Below, in pieces: positions 39,062-46,809 of a DNA stretch of 64,000 nucleotides. Made by a program: the position numbers and the translations under genes. Under the pieces are notes generated by a model, which saw only the letters and a list, made by a program, of their open reading frames with translations, was not told where the DNA came from and did not search any database. This DNA comes from Massilia niastensis DSM 21313 (lineage in GTDB: Bacteria > Pseudomonadota > Gammaproteobacteria > Burkholderiales > Burkholderiaceae_D): the NCBI RefSeq assembly GCF_000382345.1, contig NZ_KB908101.1:1-64000 (forward strand). Direction: 5' to 3'. Within the stretch, counting starts at the first letter, position 1; the number at the start of each line of letters is the position of its first letter.

Positions 39062-39128
39062 ATACTAAAATGCATCAAGATAACTTTCCAATCAATTTTT
39101 AGCCAACATCGATATCGCTTTTAGTATC
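39062..39128 (-). promoter_or_regulatory. Promoter and operator site B, upstream of arabinonate dehydratase
   Basis: Minus-strand order: dyad GATAC-N8-ATATC (39111-39128), the -35 box TTGGAA (39086-39091), an 18-base spacer, the -10 box TAGTAT (39062-39067). Plus-strand parts TTCCAATCAATTTTT, TCGATATC and TTTAGTATC have the same offsets as in sites A and C. In addition ATACTAAAA (39062-39070) and TTTTAGTAT (39119-39127) form a perfect inverted repeat around the whole region. It ends directly at the stop codon of the upstream lactonase gene. Confidence 0.68.
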
Positions 39129-40010
39129 TCAGCGATGCAGGAAGCGGGACTCGGGCAAGCCGCGCACGTCCAGCGCCTGGCGGAACACGGCGCCCGACAG
39201 GGGCGCGGCGGCGCGGTCGTTCTGCGTCATGCCGAGATGGGCGCTGGTGACGTAGAGCGTGGACAGATCGGGCCCGCCGAACGCCGGGCAGCTCGGCTGC
39301 GGGGCGTCGAGCTCCAGCACGCGGTCCAGGCGGCCATCCGGTGCGAAGCGCATCACCTGCCCCGCTCCCCAGCGCGTCGTCCACAGGTAGCCGTCGGCAT
39401 CGATGGTGGAACCATCCGGCTCTCCCGGCGCCGCATCGGCCGCGACGAACACGCGCGCTTCGCCGATCTCGCCGCTGCACGGGTTGTAGTCGCAACAGCG
39501 GATCTCCCGCGTCAGCGAATCGGCGAAGTACATCCTGCGCCCGTCCGGACTGAAGCAGATACTGTTCGCGATCGCGACATGCCCGAGCGGCAGGCGTTCG
39601 AGACTCAGGTCGAGGTTCAGGCGGTAGAAACTGCCCATGGCGGACTTCGGATTCTCGGCCTGGTTGAACATGCCGAACACGAAGCGTCCCTGGCGGTCGC
39701 AACGGCCGTCGTTCAGGCGCGTGGAGGGGATGTCGGCCTCGACGTCGCAGATGCGCGTCACTTTGCCGGTCGAAAACGTGAAGAAGGCCAGGCCCGAGGC
39801 CAGCCCCAGCAGCAGGCGGTCGTCGCTGCCGGTCAGGGCGAAGGAGCACAGGCGCTCGGGCAGTTGCCAGCTGAACGTCTTGCCGGTGGATGGCGAGTGC
39901 GACCACAGGGTCGAGGCCGGAATATCGGTCCACAGCAGGCGCCGGGTGCGTTCGCACCACAGCACGCATTCGCCCAGCTCGTGCCGGGTGTCGAGGAACA
40001 GCTCCATCAT
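39129..40010 (-). CDS. L-arabinono-1,4-lactonase (SMP-30/gluconolactonase family)
   Basis: A 293-residue six-bladed propeller of the SMP-30/regucalcin family that opens the sugar lactone made by the 1-dehydrogenase. Landmarks: ELGECVLWCERTRRLLWTDI at the start (metal-binding Glu in LGE), STRLNDGRCDRQGRFVFG with the metal-binding Asn, HVAIANSICFSPDGRRMYFADS, and EPDGSTIDADGYLW. No signal peptide, so it acts in the cytoplasm. Its location between the epimerase gene and the arabinonate dehydratase operon makes L-arabinonolactone the expected substrate. It is four bases after the epimerase gene and likely translated with it. Confidence 0.88.
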   Translation of the reverse strand: MMELFLDTRHELGECVLWCERTRRLLWTDIPASTLWSHSPSTGKTFSWQLPERLCSFALTGSDDRLLLGLASGLAFFTFSTGKVTRICDVEADIPSTRLNDGRCDRQGRFVFGMFNQAENPKSAMGSFYRLNLDLSLERLPLGHVAIANSICFSPDGRRMYFADSLTREIRCCDYNPCSGEIGEARVFVAADAAPGEPDGSTIDADGYLWTTRWGAGQVMRFAPDGRLDRVLELDAPQPSCPAFGGPDLSTLYVTSAHLGMTQNDRAAAPLSGAVFRQALDVRGLPESRFLHR

Positions 40011-40013
40011 GCG

Positions 40014-41063
40014 TTATTTCTCCACGGAGAAGCGGAAACGGGAAACGGTCTGGTACACCTCGCCCGGACGCAGGATCGTGTTCGGGAACTGCGGCTGGTT
40101 CGGCGAATCCGGGAAGTGCTGCGGCTCCAGGCAGAAGCCGCTGCGGTGGGCATAGCTGCGGCCCTTGCCCTTGAGCGTGCCGTCGAGGAAGTTCCCGCTG
40201 TAGAACTGCACGCCCGGCTCCTCGGTGTACAGCTCCAGCACCCGGCCCGAGCCCGGCTCGACCACGCGCGCGGCGCGCGTCATGGTCTTGCCGTTCGGCT
40301 TGTTGAGCGCGAAGTTATGGTCGTAGCCCAGGCCATGGCGCAGCTGCTTGTCCGGCTGGCCGATGCGCTCGCCGATCGGACGCGGGGTGCGGAAGTCGAA
40401 GGGCGTGCCCGCCACCTGCGCCAGCGCGCCGAGCGGGATCGATTCGGCGTCGATCGGGACGAAGGCGTCGGCATCGATGCTCAGCTCGTGGCCCAGGATA
40501 TCACCCTCGCCCGCCAGGTTGAAGTAGCTGTGCTGGGTCAGGTTTACCGGCGTGGGCCGGTCGCTCACCGCATGGAAGCGCACCACCAGCTCGTTGTCGT
40601 CGGTCAGGGTGTAGACCACGGTGGCATCCAGGTTGCCCGGGTAGCCCTGCTCGCCGTCCACGCTGCGGTAGCTCAGGCGCAGGCTGTCGCCGTCGATGGC
40701 GGCGTTCCACCTGACCTTGTCGAAGCCGGCCGGCCCGCCATGCAGGTGGTTGTTGCCGTTGTTCGTCGGCAGCTGGAATGCCTTGCCATCGAGGGTGAAG
40801 CGCCCTTTTCCGATGCGGTTGCCGTAGCGGCCGATCAGCGCCCCGAAATACGGGCTGTCGCCGCGGTAGGGTTCGAGCGTGTCGAACCCGAGCACCACGT
40901 CGGCGAAGCGGCCCTCGCGGTCGGGCGCATGCAGCTCGGTGATGACGCCGCCGAAGTCGATGATCTTCACCACCATGCCATTGGCATTGGCGAGCGTGAA
41001 TTGCGTAATGGACGCGCCGTCAGGCAACTGCCCGAACGGCGCTTGCGTGATACCGGTATGCAC
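40014..41063 (-). CDS. galM: Aldose 1-epimerase (mutarotase)
   Basis: A 349-residue beta-sandwich enzyme that interconverts alpha and beta anomers of galactose, arabinose or glucose in the cytoplasm. Active-site landmarks: SPYFGALIGRYGNRIGKG near the N-terminus, NNGNNHLHGGPAGFDKVRW with a His, NLTQHSYFNLAGEGD with the second His, and GVQFYSGNFLDG near the C-terminal Glu. No signal peptide. It should supply the anomer used by the sugar 1-dehydrogenase. The start appears to be GTG at 41063 with GAGG 11 bases before it; no better ATG exists for the conserved N-terminus. It is 13 bases after the GH43 gene. Confidence 0.92.
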   Translation of the reverse strand: MHTGITQAPFGQLPDGASITQFTLANANGMVVKIIDFGGVITELHAPDREGRFADVVLGFDTLEPYRGDSPYFGALIGRYGNRIGKGRFTLDGKAFQLPTNNGNNHLHGGPAGFDKVRWNAAIDGDSLRLSYRSVDGEQGYPGNLDATVVYTLTDDNELVVRFHAVSDRPTPVNLTQHSYFNLAGEGDILGHELSIDADAFVPIDAESIPLGALAQVAGTPFDFRTPRPIGERIGQPDKQLRHGLGYDHNFALNKPNGKTMTRAARVVEPGSGRVLELYTEEPGVQFYSGNFLDGTLKGKGRSYAHRSGFCLEPQHFPDSPNQPQFPNTILRPGEVYQTVSRFRFSVEK

Positions 41064-41076
41064 GGTGTTGTCGTCC

Positions 41077-42033
41077 TCAGTAAGTGGATGGCCGACCGAA
41101 GACCGGCATCCCCTGCTCGTCCCAGCGCAGCGGTTTCACGAAGGTGTGACGATCGGGATTCCAGAGCGGATCGCCGACGATCTCGGTGTACGTGCGCGCG
41201 TGGTAGACCAGCATGACGGTGTCGTTGTCTTCGGCATACGTGAAGCTGTTGTGACCTGGGCCGTAGATGCCATGATCGTAACACGTACGAAAAACCGGCT
41301 CTGTCGCCTTGGTCCAGGACGCGGGGTCGAGCAGGTCGGCGTCCTCGTCGGCCCACAGCAGGCCCATCGCGTAGTTATGGTCGGTGGCGCTGGCGGAATA
41401 GCTGATGAAGATCTTGCCGTTGCGGCGCAGGACCGACGGGCCTTCGTTGACCCAGAAGCCGATGGTTTCCCAGTCGTATTCCGGCTTGCTCAGCAGGATA
41501 GGCTTGCCCTCGATCTGCGTCGGGGTCTTCATCGGGGCGATGTAGAGGTTCGAGTTGCCCTCGATCTCGACATCCTTCTGCGCCCACAGGTAGTACAGCC
41601 GGCCCTTGTGGGTGAAGGTGGTGGCGTCCAGGCAGAAGCTGTCGATGCCGGTGTCGACCTGGCCCATGAACTCCCACTCGCCTTCCAGCGGGTTGGCGCT
41701 GGCGTTGCGGATCGCGTACATGCGGTGCTGGAACAGCTTGTGCTTGATGTCGCGGCTGGGGGCGGCGGCGAAATACACGTACCAGGCGCCCTGGTTGAAG
41801 TGGATCTCGGGGGCCCAGACCAGTTCGGAGTAAGGGCCGGTGTCGGGCTTGGTCCAGGCGGTGACCGTGTGGGCGCTGGCCAGGCCGGCGATGGTGCTTG
41901 CGCGGCGCAGCTCGATGCGGTCGTACAGGGGGACCGAGGCGGTGAAGTAGTAATAGCCGTCGGTGTGCTTGTAGATGTACGGATCGGCGCGTTGTTCGAT
42001 CAGGGGTTTCAGCAGGGTTTCTTGCATGGTCAT
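41077..42033 (-). CDS. Cytoplasmic GH43 alpha-L-arabinofuranosidase-type enzyme
   Basis: A 318-residue GH43 propeller without signal peptide, in contrast to the three secreted arabinan hydrolases. The catalytic base is the Asp in QRADPYIYKHTDGYYYFTAS; the central Asp is probably in FCLDATTFTHKGRLYY and the acid Glu in FWVNEGPSVLRRNGKI. The arrangement LVWAPEIHFNQGAWYVYFAAA fits the intracellular GH43 subfamilies acting on short arabino-oligosaccharides. It follows the symporter gene by 21 bases, so the pair would import and cleave oligosaccharides. ATG 42033 or the ATG two codons later (42027) may be used; neither has a strong Shine-Dalgarno. Confidence 0.87.
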   Translation of the reverse strand: MTMQETLLKPLIEQRADPYIYKHTDGYYYFTASVPLYDRIELRRASTIAGLASAHTVTAWTKPDTGPYSELVWAPEIHFNQGAWYVYFAAAPSRDIKHKLFQHRMYAIRNASANPLEGEWEFMGQVDTGIDSFCLDATTFTHKGRLYYLWAQKDVEIEGNSNLYIAPMKTPTQIEGKPILLSKPEYDWETIGFWVNEGPSVLRRNGKIFISYSASATDHNYAMGLLWADEDADLLDPASWTKATEPVFRTCYDHGIYGPGHNSFTYAEDNDTVMLVYHARTYTEIVGDPLWNPDRHTFVKPLRWDEQGMPVFGRPSTY

Positions 42034-42054
42034 CTCGATTCGGTTGTTGGCCCG

Positions 42055-43407
42055 TTAGCTGGCGACGTAGCCGTGGGTATGCATTTCTTTCTTGACGGTG
42101 CTGTAGTAGCTGTCGCTGATGCGGTACTTGAACATCAGGGCGCCCATCAGGAAGTGGAAGAAGCCCGGGATCACGGACAGCATCAGGGCGATGCCCTGCA
42201 GCGCCAGGCTCGACTGTTCCTGGTTCGGCTGGTACTGGAAGTAGTTCAGCAGGATGCCGACCATCGCGCCGCCGATCGCCATGCCGGCCTTCTGGCACAC
42301 CGAGATGCCGCCGAAGGCGAAGCCCGAGACGCGCTTGCCGGTCTTGACCTGGCCGTAGTCGATGGTCTCGGCGATCGCCGACCAGAACACCGGCGCGTGC
42401 AGGTCCACCACCAGCGACAGCACGAAGTACAGCGCGAAGGCCAGCACCAGGTCGCCCGGCTTCACCAGGAAGTAGATCAGCACGCTCAGCACCGCCACCG
42501 CGAGCTGGGTGTTGCGGAACAGCTTGACCTTGCAGTAGAACTTGGTGGTCCAGGTGGACACCACCATCGCCAGGATCGCCGCCGCCACGCCGGTCGACAG
42601 GAAGGCCGAGACCGTCGCCGTGTCCCCGCCCAGGTAGTACTTGGCGTAGTAGATCGCCACCGAGCCGCGGATCACGTAGCCGATGGTGCCGGTCACGCAC
42701 ACCGCGCACAGGATCAGCCACTGGTCGTTCTGCAGCAGCACCTTGACCTGGTCGCGCAGCGGCTGCTTCTCCACCTTGTGGATCACGCGCTCGGTGGTGG
42801 TGAAGAAGCACAGCAGGAACAGCAGCACGCCCATCGCCGCCATCACCGCCATCGCCGCCTGGTAGCCGGCCGCCGGATTGGCGTCGTCCCAGTGCTTGGC
42901 CAGCATCGGCACGATGATCGTCACCATGAAGGCGCCCACCTTGGCGAAGAACAGGCGGTAGCCGTTGGCCGACAGGCGTTCCTGCGGGTCCGAGGTCAGG
43001 CCGCTGATCAGCGAGATGTAGGGAATGCCCACGCCCGCCGTCATCAGGGTCATCAGGATGTAGGTCGAGTAGGCCCAGACCAGCTTGGCGTCATAGCCCC
43101 AGTCCGGGGTGGTGAACACCAGGAACACGCTCAGGCCGTAGGGCAGCGCCAGCAGCAGCAGGTAGGGACGGTAGCGCCCCCAGCGCGACAGGAAGGCGTC
43201 GGTCATCTGCCCCATCGCCAGGTCGGCGATCGCCCCCACCAGCTTCACGGCCACGAACAGCGCCGCCAGGTCGCTGGTCTTGAGACCGTAGATGTCGGTA
43301 TAGAAGAAGGTAATGATCAGCATCATCGACGAGATCACCACGTTGAGGGCCATGTCGCCGGCGCCGAAGCCCGCTTTTTCGATGGTGGAGAGTTTTTGAG
43401 TTTGCAT
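42055..43407 (-). CDS. GPH-family sugar:cation symporter (arabino-oligosaccharide transporter candidate)
   Basis: A 450-residue inner-membrane protein with twelve predicted helices of the glycoside-pentoside-hexuronide family of the MFS. Seen motifs: KAGFGAGDMALNVVISSMMLIITFFYTDIYGL at the start, shown here only as an overall pattern, LMTDAF-like loop (MGQMTDAFLSRWGRYRPYL) with the family RWGR-P signature, and YVIRGSVAIYYAKYYLGGD. It likely imports arabinose or arabinosides for the GH43 enzyme encoded next. ATG 43407 (MQTQKLST) is preferred because ACGGGAATC is well placed; the upstream start at 43425 is not. The gap to the TonB receptor gene is 92 bases, so a shared transcript is likely. Confidence 0.88.
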   Translation of the reverse strand: MQTQKLSTIEKAGFGAGDMALNVVISSMMLIITFFYTDIYGLKTSDLAALFVAVKLVGAIADLAMGQMTDAFLSRWGRYRPYLLLLALPYGLSVFLVFTTPDWGYDAKLVWAYSTYILMTLMTAGVGIPYISLISGLTSDPQERLSANGYRLFFAKVGAFMVTIIVPMLAKHWDDANPAAGYQAAMAVMAAMGVLLFLLCFFTTTERVIHKVEKQPLRDQVKVLLQNDQWLILCAVCVTGTIGYVIRGSVAIYYAKYYLGGDTATVSAFLSTGVAAAILAMVVSTWTTKFYCKVKLFRNTQLAVAVLSVLIYFLVKPGDLVLAFALYFVLSLVVDLHAPVFWSAIAETIDYGQVKTGKRVSGFAFGGISVCQKAGMAIGGAMVGILLNYFQYQPNQEQSSLALQGIALMLSVIPGFFHFLMGALMFKYRISDSYYSTVKKEMHTHGYVAS

Positions 43408-43499
43408 GATTCCCGTCCGTTCCAAACAACCGGGGGCACTGCCCGGAAATGCGGTGCAGCGCCCCTTTGTTTACTTCGTCAGCCTGTCAGGGACCGGCT

Positions 43500-46184
43500 T
43501 CAATTGCGCCAGCGCAGGGCCAGGCCCACCACCCGGTCGTAGCGGCGGATGTCGCGCGGCAGCTGCGGCACGCTGTGGTAGTCGTGGTACGCCTGGTCCA
43601 GCAGGTTGCTGCCGTCCAGCGTGATGGTCACGTTATCGGTCAGCTTGTACGAGATCGACGCGTCCAGGGTCTTGAGCGGATCGACGACGATGTTGTACGG
43701 GGTCGCACGGTAGTTGTACTCGGCCGTGAACTTGTCGCGCCAGCTGTAGGCCACGCGCGCCGACCACTTGCCGTACTCGTACAGGCCCACCAGGTTGGCC
43801 GAGCGGCGCGACATGCCGGCGAAGGTGTTGATGGTGCCATCCGCTTCGGCCAGGCCGCCGTCCATGAAGGTGACGTTGGCCTGCATGCCCAGGCCGCCCA
43901 GCCAGCCCGGGAGCGAGGTGTAGAACTGCTGGTAGGCCAGTTCGGCGCCTTTCAGGCTGCCCTCCACCGCGTTGTACGGACGGCTGACGTTGTAGGTCAC
44001 GCCGTCGTGGACTTCCGGACGCGAGGTGCGGCGCAGGTAGTTCTCGTACTTGTGGTGGAACAGCGTGGTGGTGAACGAGCCGGCCGGCGCGAAGTACCAC
44101 TCCAGGGCCACGTCGACGTTGCGCGCTTCCTGCGGTTTCAGTTGCGGGTTGCCCGCGGTGCCGGTCGCCAGGGTGGTCGTGGTCGACGGGAACAGCACCA
44201 GGCCCGGATTGAAGTCGCCGAACGGCGCGCGCTCGATCGCCTTGCTCGCGCTCAGGCGGCCGATCAGGTCCTGGCGGAAGTGGGCGCGCATCGACAGGCT
44301 CGGAAGCACGTCGTTGGTCGAGGTTTCGACGGTGGTCGGCGAAATCACGCCGTTGTTCGACGAGAAGCCGCTGATGCGCTGCTTGGTCTTCACGTAGCGC
44401 GCGCCGACGGTGCCGTCCACGGGAATCGGGCCGGCGTCGAAGCCGAAGTTCGCCTTCAGGTAGACCGCCTGGGTCTTCTCGCGATCCGCATAGAACGACA
44501 GCGGATCGTCGGCCTTCGGCGCGGAACTTCCCGTCACCGCCTGGCGCACCACGGCGGTGTTATCGAGCAGGTAGTCCAGGCACGGGGCGTAGAACTGGTT
44601 CATGCCGTAGTCGCCGCCGGTCTCGGGGCTGGTGCAGTTCAGGCCCGGGATGCTGGTGACCTTGATGGCGTTCGGCGTAAACCTTCTCGGCGCTTCCGAA
44701 AAGCCGTTCAGCTCATGCACGTAGGTGGCGTCGCGCCGGGCGATGCGCGCGCCGGCGCTGACTTCCTTGATGAAGCCGTCGGCTTCCGGCATCCAGGCGA
44801 TATCGCCGCGCCAGTCGGTGGCCGCGCCGCGCGAGCGGTTGTGGTTGTCGAACAGGGCGAACAGGGTCCAGTTGTTCGGGTCGGTCATGTTCACGCCCGG
44901 GTAGGTCAGGAAGCCGCCGCCGTCGCGCACTTCGGCGCTGATCGGCTTGGCGATATCCATCACCGTGTCGAGGATCGGGTTCTGCTGGCTGTACTTGCTG
45001 ACGGTACGCACCAGTTCGGAGCTGACACGGATGCCCGGCGTGACTTTCCAGATCGCGCCGACCGCACCCTGGTGGGTTTCCGAGTCGTCGCGCCGCGCCT
45101 GGGTCGAGCTCAGGGTGAAGGTATTGACGTTCGGGTTGCTGATCGAGTGCAGGTAGTTCGTGCCCGGCACGGTCGTGACGGTCGAAGCTGGGTTATTGAT
45201 CGGCAGGCCGCCGACGAAGAAGATGCTCTGCGAGTCGTGGTCGATCTTGGTCGAGAAGCCTTCGGCATAGACCTCGAGGTCCTTGCTCGGACGCCACTGC
45301 GCCGACAGGTTGCCGGCCACGCGCTTGCGGTCGCCGCTGCCCATCACGCGGCCCATCGCGTCGGCGCCGGTGATGCCGCGGTCGATCGTCATCGGCGCGC
45401 CGACGAAGGCGGTTTCGTCGTGGTAGCGGCCGCGCTGGTACGACAGGCCGCCCAGCAGGCCGATCTCGCCGATGCCGGTCTTCCAGCGGTTCGACAGCAT
45501 GCCCGAGACGTTCGGGTCGACCTTGTCGGCCTTGTCGCGGTGCTCGCCGCGGACGTTGAACGCGGCCTGCGCGCCCTTGAAGTCGAACGGACGGTTGGTG
45601 CGCACGTCGATCACGCCCGAGGTGCCGCCTTCGACCATGTCGGCGCCCTGCGATTTATACACGTCCACGCGCTGCAGCATCGCGACCGGCACGTCGGCCA
45701 GGAACAGGCTGCGGCCGGCGGCGGTGAACATCTCGCGGCCGTTGTACAGGGTGGTGATGCCGCCCAGGCCGCGGATCACGACGTTGCCGGCTTCGCCGTT
45801 CTGGCGGATCACCTGCACGCCGGGCACGCGGCCGAGGATCTCGGCGACGTTCTTGTCCGGGAACTTGCCGATGTCGTCGGCGACGATGGAATCGATGACC
45901 TGCTCGGCGTTGCGCTTGATGTTCTGGGCGCTCTGGGCCGCCTGGCGGGTGCCGGTGACGGTGACGATGGCGGCCTGCTTGTCGGCGTCCTTGCGCGCGC
46001 TGCCGGTCGCGGCATCGGCCGGGGCTTGCGCCACCGGTGCATCGGCCGGAGCGGCGGCGACTTCCTGGGCGCCGACGGTGGCGGCGCTCATCAGACCCGC
46101 GCCGGCAAGGGCTGCGACGGTTGCGCGCAACATGAATGCGCGGCAGGTGTTGGGCACGGCTTGGCCCGATGCATAGCGTTTCAT
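43500..46184 (-). CDS. TonB-dependent outer-membrane receptor, carbohydrate type
   Basis: An 894-residue receptor: signal peptide (cleavage near AQEVAAA, residue 40), an Ala/Pro/Asp-rich linker, a TonB-box-like VTVTGTR, the plug domain (VIDSIVADDIGKFPDKNVAEILGRVPGVQV at about 90-120 is typical, mentioned as a pattern), and a beta-barrel to the C-terminal Trp-Arg-Asn. The spelling ADDIGKFPDKN is that of the carbohydrate receptor group common in Caulobacter and Xanthomonas, not iron receptors. It should import arabino-oligosaccharides across the outer membrane. AGAGGAGACGT precedes ATG 46184. It is the first gene downstream of operator site C, followed by the symporter, GH43, epimerase and lactonase genes. 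Confidence 0.92.
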   Translation of the reverse strand: MKRYASGQAVPNTCRAFMLRATVAALAGAGLMSAATVGAQEVAAAPADAPVAQAPADAATGSARKDADKQAAIVTVTGTRQAAQSAQNIKRNAEQVIDSIVADDIGKFPDKNVAEILGRVPGVQVIRQNGEAGNVVIRGLGGITTLYNGREMFTAAGRSLFLADVPVAMLQRVDVYKSQGADMVEGGTSGVIDVRTNRPFDFKGAQAAFNVRGEHRDKADKVDPNVSGMLSNRWKTGIGEIGLLGGLSYQRGRYHDETAFVGAPMTIDRGITGADAMGRVMGSGDRKRVAGNLSAQWRPSKDLEVYAEGFSTKIDHDSQSIFFVGGLPINNPASTVTTVPGTNYLHSISNPNVNTFTLSSTQARRDDSETHQGAVGAIWKVTPGIRVSSELVRTVSKYSQQNPILDTVMDIAKPISAEVRDGGGFLTYPGVNMTDPNNWTLFALFDNHNRSRGAATDWRGDIAWMPEADGFIKEVSAGARIARRDATYVHELNGFSEAPRRFTPNAIKVTSIPGLNCTSPETGGDYGMNQFYAPCLDYLLDNTAVVRQAVTGSSAPKADDPLSFYADREKTQAVYLKANFGFDAGPIPVDGTVGARYVKTKQRISGFSSNNGVISPTTVETSTNDVLPSLSMRAHFRQDLIGRLSASKAIERAPFGDFNPGLVLFPSTTTTLATGTAGNPQLKPQEARNVDVALEWYFAPAGSFTTTLFHHKYENYLRRTSRPEVHDGVTYNVSRPYNAVEGSLKGAELAYQQFYTSLPGWLGGLGMQANVTFMDGGLAEADGTINTFAGMSRRSANLVGLYEYGKWSARVAYSWRDKFTAEYNYRATPYNIVVDPLKTLDASISYKLTDNVTITLDGSNLLDQAYHDYHSVPQLPRDIRRYDRVVGLALRWRN

Positions 46185-46253
46185 ACGTCTCCTCTGTCGT
46201 TATTAGGTGCGCCGCCTTGTGGGGGCGGCTGCATTTTTTTCATGCTTGACAGA

Positions 46254-46320
46254 ATGGTAGGCGCTGCATCGAGATCGATCCAATCAATTTTTCGGGCGTT
46301 CCGATACCGATTTCTGTATC
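46254..46320 (-). promoter_or_regulatory. Promoter and operator site C, upstream of the TonB receptor
   Basis: Minus-strand order: perfect dyad GATAC-N8-GTATC (46303-46320), the -35 box TTGGAT (46278-46283), an 18-base spacer, the -10 box TACCAT (46254-46259). Plus-strand parts ATCCAATCAATTTTT, CCGATACC and TTCTGTATC have the same offsets as in sites A and B. Transcription would start near 46247, giving a leader of about 63 bases. This is the best-conserved dyad of the three. Confidence 0.68.
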
Positions 46321-46809
46321 GAAACCGAGTATAATTTTGATAGCGCTCGCAGAATAGTGTGAACATTCTGACCTGTCGGTAACACGCAACGGATGCGTTG
46401 AGCGAGCGCAAAGTGCATAAGCATAGTGCTAAGGATTATTGGGCGAGCACTTGCCCAGCTGTTAAGGTAGTGCTCTGAGTCACTATTTCACAAGAATAAT
46501 GAATCTCAAACACGCCACAATTTTCCGCGCCGGCGCATCTTGTACGCCGGCTCGCCCGCGTTCTCGCTCCCGCATCGATCATCGCTGCGTTCATGGGCTG
46601 CTTACCGCGGGCTTGCGCTTCGCGTAGTCCTATTCCGACACGTTCGCGGCGTAATTCATACCATCCTGACGCTACAGCTGGTAAAAGGCGGCATCGGTAC
46701 AACAGTCCGGGCCCTATTAGCCCCCTCGCAAGAGGGAATCGGTGACAAATAGCCACCCCTCGTGTCATGATTCGAGTGGTGCTAAAACATCAAACATGGA
46801 GAAAATCTA
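46321..46809. other. Intergenic region between TonB receptor and porin genes
   Basis: About 490 bases between divergent genes with no convincing ORF. The left part carries operator site C just outside; the right end holds the ribosome binding site GGAGAAAATCTA of the porin. The middle (46490-46700) contains short GC-rich inverted repeats, for example GCCGGCG near 46535 and 46553, without a clear role. The porin promoter is not obvious. Confidence 0.4.

Noticed and set aside
46211..46240. Plus-strand terminator-like hairpin (GCCGCC/GGCGGC followed by T7) in the TonB receptor leader
   Set aside because: No plus-strand transcript is expected to reach it, four bases separate stem and T-run, and as minus-strand leader RNA the A-run precedes the stem.
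46436..46768. Minus-strand ORF of 110 codons between TonB receptor and porin
   Set aside because: No homology landmarks, no ribosome binding site, and it lies across the probable porin promoter.
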